This document shows positions 56,705 to 64,000 of a stretch of DNA of 64,000 nt, piece by piece. The notes beneath the pieces were generated by a model. The model saw only the letters and a list, made by a program, of their open reading frames with translations. It was not told the origin of the DNA and made no database searches. Position numbers and translations under genes: made by a program. Numbering within the stretch: the stretch's first letter is position 1; each line of letters starts with the position of its first letter. The DNA lies in the NCBI GenBank assembly GCA_963576725.1, contig OY755246.1, positions 76,995,975-77,059,974 of the forward strand, in the 5' to 3' direction. The DNA comes from Azorinus chamasolen (Eukaryota > Mollusca > Bivalvia > Cardiida > Solecurtidae).

Positions 56705-56952
56705 ATTGTCCTGTTTTATTAACCTGTCAAAATGTGAATATTTCTACGTCACTGAAAGGATATATTTAGCTTGGGTAAACATGTGTTTCAAACGTTTTTC
56801 ACGAGATTCACAATAAATGTACAAGTACTCGAATAAGCCGAGTAGGAAAGCTTTTATTAGCGGAAACAATCGATATCAACCGAAGCCATTTATGGCGTGT
56901 TCAGCAAGCGTATAATTATTTAGATTTTGACAGGTTAATAAAACAAGACAAT
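56705..56952. mobile_element. fold-back element with 29-bp inverted repeats
   Basis: ATTGTCCTGTTTTATTAACC (56705 on) and its reverse complement (ending 56952) bracket about 190 bases. One mismatch between arms. Confidence 0.6.
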
Positions 56953-58579
56953 AGATATATTTGATGAGAAGTGTATGCAGTGGACACGTGCCAAATCAAA
57001 CGAGCATTGGCTCTTATTTCAAACCATTGTGATAAATAGGGTATTTGCTCCACACGAGCGCCTGCTCTGCACGTACAAGCATGTGTATTCCACTTACACG
57101 TGAATAATGGCCACTCTGTATGTTTTTAACAAAATGTCTTCCACAGTTAATTACCGGTACTCTAAGCATGGCTTAATCAAGATGTGATGTCACGTAAGAC
57201 AAGACTCATGTTCACGTTTCTCTCGTATAGATGTACTTCGAGTCGTGTGTGCATCTCTGCAAGAATCGTGATTCAAAACTGAACGATAACTTTTATTTAT
57301 TTATGTTAACTTTTTTTACTGGCATCGCTTTAATAGTATTTCAGTCATATCATGACGTCCAGCCAATTACAGGTACAGGAGGAAGACCACCATATTTTCT
57401 CTGTGCACGGAAAAAAATGAACTGTTCATTGCACATAAAACATGTGGATAGATCCACTGATCTACAATAGCCAGGTGGAAGGCTTCCTCGCATGAACAAT
57501 CGAAATGCCTATGTCGGGACCGAACTACAGATGTGTGGGGCTAAGCGACCATAATCACCCGGCCATGGAGTCCGTTGACCGACAACTAACACGTACTTGA
57601 ACGGACTCGAGCGAGACTGGGGTAGCTCAACCGTTCAGGGTTAAATAAAACCACCAGCACATTACAAACATGACTTTCAAAGTGTTGTTCATTTAACCCC
57701 CTCTCGACAAGAATATTCCTGCAAAATTATATAGAAATTTGCCAATGTGTGGCTTCAGAAGATGAGATTTTCTAATATTTTGCTATATCTCTATCCCTTT
57801 AAATTGTCCCATACGCATGCCGTTTTACAGAGTAGTACCAGATAATACGTCTGCATGAGTCATCTGATCTCTTTGCTTCCTGAATACTTTAGACATGATT
57901 ACACAATTTCTGCATCAGCCAAATCTTCTTGTGTTCACAAGCCATTATAAAAATGGATCTAACCCTTTACTACATGAATATACCTTTTCACGTCTTTGTA
58001 AACAGAGGATACCCAGATTAGTCGGATCCTTTAGGAACAATCTGTTCAGGGTCTGCTCTGTTTGCTAATGAAATATATAGATATGATTCTACAATTTCTG
58101 TCATGGCCAAATATTCTCGTGGTCATGTGCAAATACAAAAATTACTTGTATTAATATTAATGATTTCATTATTTCTTAGATGAATATTCATGGCGTAAAG
58201 GGTTATGAGAACTATCTCTTTGTTATGAATCGCGTTTGCTTGACACAGTTTGTCATATAGTCACCCCGGAATATTCCTGCAAAACAACATTTGAAATCCT
58301 ACCTGGTTTCAGAGTTTGTTTTAATTTCACTGTAGTTACATAATGAAAAACTGTCGCCGTTCGTAGGGGTCATAATTGTTTAACGAATCACAATGGTTTG
58401 ATAAATGGTCACCTCAGGGATATTACTGCATATTTTTAAAATGCTAAAAAGCTGGACACCATCGGTCAACGTCCGCCATGTTTTGACGAATCACAATACT
58501 TACACCCTTTCCCTCATATAAACGCTTTTTCACGCCTTAAATTCGTGAACAGAGAAGACCCAGATCAGGGTCCATTGTA
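56953..58579. other. non-coding interval with several repeat remnants
   Basis: A family-C half is at 57025-57060. A repeat shared with 22985-23120 lies at 57360-57500 (CAGGAGGAAGACCACC, CCAGGTGGAAGGCTTCC). A family-B element is at about 57995-58066. No gene seen. Confidence 0.45.
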
Positions 58580-58662
58580 TTTCCTGATCTTAAACCGAAT
58601 CCTAACCATGATCCTAAACCTTATCCTAATACTAACACTGACTCTAACCTAACCCTAGTATG
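58580..58662. repeat. degenerate telomere-like CCTAA repeats
   Basis: Around ten variants of CCTAAN(4-7), ending TCTAACCTAACCCTAG. The LINE coding frame opens 40 bp further on. Confidence 0.55.
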
Positions 58663-58703
58663 TAAAATGAACATTAGCGGTACTTCCATCTTCCCTCTAT
58701 TGT

Positions 58704-60035
58704 TTGTTTGTTATGTCGATGTGCGTCTCCTTGTGTCTCTTTTTACATGTACATTTACTATTTTTCGTCCTGGTGTTGTTTAGGCGGCTGTGTGTTTTGT
58801 ATGCGGTGTATCCTGTGCATTTTCTCACTGTTGCACTCGTTCTGAGTGCTTTGATAGCCAAGAAGCTGCACCCTAATCGCAGCACGGAAGTAAGTTCGGA
58901 ATATGACAATGGGACATCCAATTTCCAACCAGGTAAAGTGAACCTTTCACCCTCACTCCAGTTTGTATTGACTTTACAGCTATCCATGTCTAAACGCAAA
59001 GGCCCAGTTTGCCGTAAGAAATTGGTCTTACTATACCTCTGTATGCTCCTACTTCAGGAGTCATACGCACCAGAGCCCAACCCTGGCCCAAGACCACCTA
59101 AATTCCCTTGTGGGGTCTGCGACAAAGCAGTAAAGTGGACCACCCCTGGAGTGCAGTGTGATTCCTGCAAAGTATGGTATCACCAGGACTGCATGGGCAT
59201 GAGTGATCAGGTTTATTTTGCTCTAAACAATGTCTCATGGGATTGTTTGAAGTGCGGCCTCCCCAATTTCTCCTCCTGTCTCTTTGACCTTACGTTATAT
59301 GAGTCCGTTAACACCTATGATGTTCTACAGACAGACACTAGCACCCAGTCCAGAGAATGTGACATCAGCTTCAGTCATCCAAGGGCAACATCATCACCTC
59401 ATAGAAATACCACTCCCATTCGTGGACATCTCCCTAGTGAAACTTCATGTGTCAGCATTAACGATGACATTAACCTCACTCACCTTACTCACACTAATCT
59501 CTCTGGGACATCCAATACAGCTCAAAATGTTCACATCAGTAAGAACCAGAGAAATGATATCCCCTTGAAAGTTTTAGTTATAAACTGTCAGTCAGTCATT
59601 GGTAAGAAATCTTCACTTGAAATCCTCTGTGAATCAACTGGTGCTGACATCATCATTGGGACTGAATCCTGGCTGACATCAAGCCACTCCAGTTCAGAGA
59701 TTTTTCCACCACAGTACAAGACATTCAGGCGAGATAGAGGAAAATCTAAAGGTGGTGGAGTCTTCATACTGGTCCACAATAAGTACCAAAGCATGGAACC
59801 AGAAGAACTGACCACAGACCAGGACTGTGAAATGCTTTGGACTCACCTTCAAGTCCAAGGAGTCAGTAGCCTCTACATTGGAGCCTTTTACCGTCCACCA
59901 AATATTGACAATCCTGAGTATTTATCTCACCTAGACACGTGTCTCTCTCGGATACCAGAAGGTGCCCATGTCTGGTTAGGGGGTGATTTTAACCTCGGAG
60001 ACATTGATTGGGAAGAAAACAGTGTTTACCCTTCT
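58704..60035 (+). CDS. APE-type LINE polyprotein, 5' part: leader, 2A-like motif, PHD finger, endonuclease
   Basis: An open frame running into the inserted element. Residues 1-94 are hydrophobic or unassigned; a second Met (58986, MSKRKGPVCRK) is an alternative start. Then comes a hydrophobic run ending YAPEPNPGP (residue 129), like the 2A-like leaders of some invertebrate LINEs but with the key D-V before E changed. A PHD zinc finger follows: CGVC (136-139), CDSC, WYHQDC, CLKC. The APE endonuclease begins at LKVLVINCQSV and shows GTESWL, GGGVFILV, GAFYRPP and GDFNLGDIDWE. The frame meets the inserted element at 60036 and resumes in phase at 62764. The family nicks DNA for target-primed reverse transcription. 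Likely a CR1/Jockey-group element. Confidence 0.85.
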
Positions 60036-62755
60036 ATGGAGGACGATCAACGCCAAAATTGCATCATGCTTTGTGGCATTTCAGTTTGCTTCATTGTAAT
60101 TGCATCATGCATTGTGGCATTTCAGTTTGCTTCATGATAAATACATCCTGCATTGTGGTGTTGAACAGTTTGCTAAACGATTATTGCATGTCAAGATGGG
60201 AGTCCTTCTTTCATTGAAGTTTCTTCAATGACACATGACCCAATGCGGTAAGCCCATAGCAACAAGCATAAAGCCGAACGACGAACGCCGAAGGCATAAT
60301 GCACTTCAGCCGAACTCGCCATATAGGTGGCGCTGCATGTAAAACCAGATAATCAAACTACTGAAAGTACTGAGGATGGATTCAACGTAGATCGAATTAA
60401 ATGTTTGGTTTGGTTTTTAAATGTTGTTTTGAGCGAAAAAAAAGAACATTATTCGGACGTGTGTGTATGAGGGGGGGGTTAATTATCTAAAAAAGATGTT
60501 GCCTTTGGTGCAATTTTATTTGTTGCTTTTTTATGTCCGTCTGATCAGGGTCTGTCTTGTTTGCTGATGGTCTGTCAAAGATATCATTCTGCATAGTTTG
60601 CCCTGATAAAATTCACGTGTCCATATGCTATTTCATTGTCATTATTTTTCACATGAATATTCATTGAGTAAAGGGTCAACTGTGTAGTACCCTGATCGCC
60701 GATGTGTGATAGACCACGAGTGGATCATGTACGGACCGTCTGATCAGGATCTGCTCTGATTGCTAATGGAATTTCATTCAACTGTTTATTTAGAATTTCT
60801 GAATGACTTCAATGTTCCATCTTCCATATTTTCATTATAATTTTTGGTACATAAATATTCTGTATAGGTATTGGAATCGGGACTAAATATAGAACAGGGA
60901 AAGGGCTAAGATTACATGTATAAATATAAACATGTCTAATATATCATAAAATAGCATATTTTTATTAGAATTATATTGGGTTTGAGAAATACATTACATT
61001 ACATTATTTTCATTTTGTGTACAATATACTTATAATATGTTTACTAACACTTTTTCTCATGTTAACATCTTTTCACACATTTGCAAACACAGCAGACCCA
61101 GATCAGATGGCTCCTATAGCAGCTGTCTGATCAGGGTCCGCTCCGTTCGTCAATAGAATTTGAAAGATGTTTCTTTACTTTCTAAAATGGCTACACTGTC
61201 CCACCTTCCATATTTCATTATAACTATTTTGTCCATGAATATTCAGTAGGTATTTAAATTTTGAATAAACATAGGACAGGGGAAGGGTTGAAAATAAATT
61301 AAGATATGAATAATAATAACTCATGAAGGTGTAATGAAAATATCTGAAATTTTGAACATTGAATACTTTATTTAACGAGGGTAGCTAAATTAGTCATAAT
61401 GACTAATCTACCTTGAGGCCCTCAAAACAAGCATTTCATACAAAATACAAAACAGTAAAACACAGATCTATATACACAAGAAATAAATGTTCAGAAGTTC
61501 AGTAATGTTGCGTCTGGATAATTAATAAATGTTGTCTGCTTCAATTTGTAGATTTATTCTTTATGGACACGCATTTGGATCCTGATAAAACTCCGAGTAA
61601 AATGGCGTCTAATCTGGATCCAATCTGTTATCATAGATTTGATTTGCCACTAGCATCCAAATAGTTCATATAAAGCTATAATATATAAAGTATTGCACAT
61701 AAAAAAAGGAAATGCATAAATGACATCTGACCCTGATTCAGGTGGATGAATGCACGCGCTATTAAAATCACATATTTGTGACGTCATTTACTCACGCTGT
61801 AATTATTATAAATACGAGAAAATATTTTTGCTCAATACTAGTTAATATAAAATGATCTCTGCTTCAAATTTTTAAAAATGAAAATAGAGAGTAAACTAAT
61901 TAAACCTGATGAGACTTTGAGTTATTAACGATATAGATTAATATATTCTTTCTGAAATTCAACCAATTTGCCCAGGGAGAGGGTATACATACTTTTGTGC
62001 ATGCCCTTATTTAGATCTACATTGTTATATGTTTAAATTTCATTTACATTTTCTTAAATTTTCTTCACTTGAGGTCCTCTACAAAAGTTACATAAATTAT
62101 GCCCCTTGTGTCAAAATTGGTTCACCCCAGGACCGGCTAGTTTTCTATAGAAACACATAGTGAAAACTTTGAAAATCTTATCCTCTGATTGTCGGGTGAG
62201 CGATGTCAGGGCCTTTCAGACCCTCTTGTTATTATTATTCTTCTCCCAGCAGTAAATACCCCCCCCCCCCACACACACACACACACTCTCTCTCTCTCTC
62301 TAATGTAATGGATTAGTAACCCTTTTATTTTTTTGTGTTTTTTGAAATCCTTCTATTTCTATGTCTTCATAGCGTTTTCCTTCTTTACCTATGTATTCGG
62401 CAAATCACTTCAGCATTTTAGTCCGAGCTGACTAGAGTACGACAAAGACCGGGGCGAAGATGGAACAACGAACCACGCATCAAGCATCAAGCACCAAGCA
62501 CCAAGCACCAAGCGCTAAGCAAATAGCACAAAGAATATGCTCCAAAGAAGTTTAAACAATGAAACACATTATTTGACGTTATTATAATCAATAAACAAGT
62601 TTACAGAAGGTCAAATGTCGGATCGAGGAAGAAACTTCAAAGAAAGAAGAAAGCACATCGTGACATGCAATAATCATTTAGCATAATGCATTTAACATGA
62701 AGCAAATTGAAATGCCACAAAGCATGATGCAATTTTGGCGTTGATCGTCCTCCAT
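60036..62755. mobile_element. 2720-bp inverted-repeat element inserted in the LINE
   Basis: Target duplication ACCCTTCT at 60028-60035 and 62756-62763. Terminal inverted repeats start ATGGAGGACGATCAACGCCA and match almost perfectly for 59 bases, then on to about 130-200 bases with indels; the left arm has a 41-bp internal duplication. There is no transposase frame. The interior contains its own family-B remnants (60535, 60735, 61080-61150), a family-D palindrome (61567-61630), a LINE-like tail (61370 on) and a C/CA/CT microsatellite (62261-62302). An 8-bp duplication suggests hAT or P-type mobilisation; 6 bp with a TATGG end is an alternative reading. Confidence 0.85.
62261..62302. repeat. 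compound C/CA/CT microsatellite
   Basis: C run, then (CA)n, then (CT)n, inside the inverted-repeat element. Confidence 0.85.
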
Positions 62756-62763
62756 ACCCTTCT

Positions 62764-64000
62764 GCTACCAAATCATTGCTTTGCCACCAACTTTTAGAAA
62801 TAAGCAACAATAGATTCTTAGAACAACAAGTCATGGATCCTACCAGAATTACAGAAAACTCAAGCAATACTCTCGATCTATTCTTTACAAACAACCCGAC
62901 TCTGATCAACTCTGCCGAGGTTATTCCAGGCATTTCCGACCATGAAACTGTATACATTGAAGCTAGCCTGAAGCCAAACACATCTCCTACACCTAAGCGC
63001 AAGGTTTTTGTGTACAAGAAGGCCAACTTTGAAGGTTTAAAAGAAGGACTACATCAGCTCCACACGGACATATCTTGTATGCAGCATGCTTCAATTGACA
63101 CACTCTGGTCCAAGTTCAGAAACACCCTAACTTGCCTCATGGAAAGGTTCATCCCAGAAAAGACAATCAAGGAGGGATCCAGAAACAAGCCATGGATAAA
63201 CCGGAAAGTTAAGGCAGCACTCAGAAGGAAATCCCGACTATTCAGCAGGATGAGGAAAAGCAAGAAGGACTCTGACATTTCGGCATACAGGAAATGTAAA
63301 GCCACGACACAAAAGCTTGAGAGACAGGCCTACCACATGCATGTAAACAATCTCATCGAGCTGGAAGATTCAGACACTGACAAGCAGCCCAAGCAAAAGA
63401 GGTTTTGGAGCTTTATAAAGTCTCTAAGGAAGGACAACTCCGGTATATCTCCCCTAAAGGACAAGGGTCGCCTTTTTGATTCCCCGAAGGACAAAGCGAA
63501 TATCCTCAATAGACAATATATGTCTGTCTTCACGCGAGAATCAGAGGGCGACATCCCGGACCCAGCAGGGACAACATTCCCCAGTATGAATGAAATAGAG
63601 ATTCAAGAGGCAGGCATCCACAAACTTCTCTGCAACATTAACACCAAGAAAGCTGCTGGTCCCGACAATATATCAGCTCGCTTACTCAAGGAATGTGCAG
63701 CAGAGTTGGCACCGATACTGACTATCATCTTCCAGCGCTCTCTGATGACTGGTGAATTACCGGCGGACTGGAAGCATGCCAACGTTGCTGCCATTTACAA
63801 GAAGGGCTCCCGGCAAGATCCAGCAAACTACCGGCCTGTATCCTTGACAAGTCTGTGCTGTAAGCTGCTAGAGCACGTCATCGTCAGTCAGACGCTAAGG
63901 CACCTAGACCGTCACAACATTCTGCACGATTGTCAACACGGGTTCAGAGCGAGGAGGAGTTGTGAAACTCAGCTCCTCACACTTGTTCACGAGTTGGCAT
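62764..64000 (+). CDS. APE-type LINE polyprotein, 3' part: endonuclease end and reverse transcriptase (runs off the window)
   Basis: Continues the frame of 58704-60035; skipping the insertion joins the two parts in phase with no lost codon. It starts ATKSLLCHQLLEISNNR and has the endonuclease C-terminal motif GISDHETVY. A basic pre-RT region follows (KPWINRKVKAALRRKSRLF, FWSFIKSLRKDNSG, ILNRQYMSVFT). RT blocks then appear: KKAAGPDNISARLLKE, DWKHANVAAIYKKG, NYRPVSLTSLCCKLLEHVI, QHGFRARRSCETQLL. The window ends before the FADD catalytic block. No stop or frameshift is seen, so the LINE was probably intact when the insertion hit it. Long minus-strand frames here are shadows. Confidence 0.88.

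Noticed and set aside
58580..58662. Chromosome end / telomere
   Set aside because: Repeats are degenerate, short and internal; at most an interstitial telomere-like tract.
62637..63794. Minus-strand open frames over the LINE RT region
   Set aside because: Antisense shadows of the plus-strand LINE frame, which is open to the window end.

Overview
The window reads as nuclear DNA of a marine invertebrate, most likely a bivalve mollusc (clam-like). The reasons are AT-rich DNA packed with short palindromic MITEs, V-SINE-like repeats and minisatellites, two kinds of Penelope-like element (PLE), Ty3/gypsy and APE-type LINE fragments, and only a few host genes lying far apart. The assignment is an inference; no rRNA or mitochondrial marker is present.

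Host genes are sparse. The clear ones are an intact single-exon cytochrome P450 (53482-54978, minus) and a single-exon divergent seven-helix receptor (39458-40819, minus). A candidate signal-peptide first exon with a consensus donor (21509-21617, minus) and a weak EGF-like exon candidate (34100-34360, minus) are less certain.

Layout: 1-1.1 kb is a truncated gypsy pol. 2-9.1 kb is a hierarchical satellite: a 134-bp satellite, then three 1378-bp units, the first split by a C-terminal-endonuclease PLE. The last unit runs into an LTR-like promoter with a TATA box and PBS-like repeats (9.1-9.8 kb). 10-29 kb is a field of MITEs, microsatellites and minisatellites, including a 47/55-bp array at 12.9-14.1 kb and an inverted pair of about 1.2-kb repeats (14.8-16.0 and 27.0-28.3 kb). 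30.4-33.2 kb is a Naiad-type PLE (N-terminal GIY-YIG, then RT). 34.7-37.1 kb holds decayed LINE and unassigned transposon coding fragments. 43.6-48.6 kb is a direct tandem duplication of a 2129-bp unit. 58.7-64 kb is a LINE whose single frame is split by a 2720-bp inverted-repeat element with a target-site duplication.

The most notable system is the Naiad element. Its minus-strand reading frame is continuous across most of 2.5 kb. Two of its three internal stops in the linker/RT part are UGA, one at the linker CxC motif and one just before the RT, at positions expected to hold conserved cysteines. A hairpin with SECIS architecture (AUGA/GA quartet, AAA in the apical loop) begins at the TAA terminator. 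This fits the selenoprotein-encoding Naiads reported from clams. One TAA in the RT and a scrambled N-terminus show that this copy is itself decayed.
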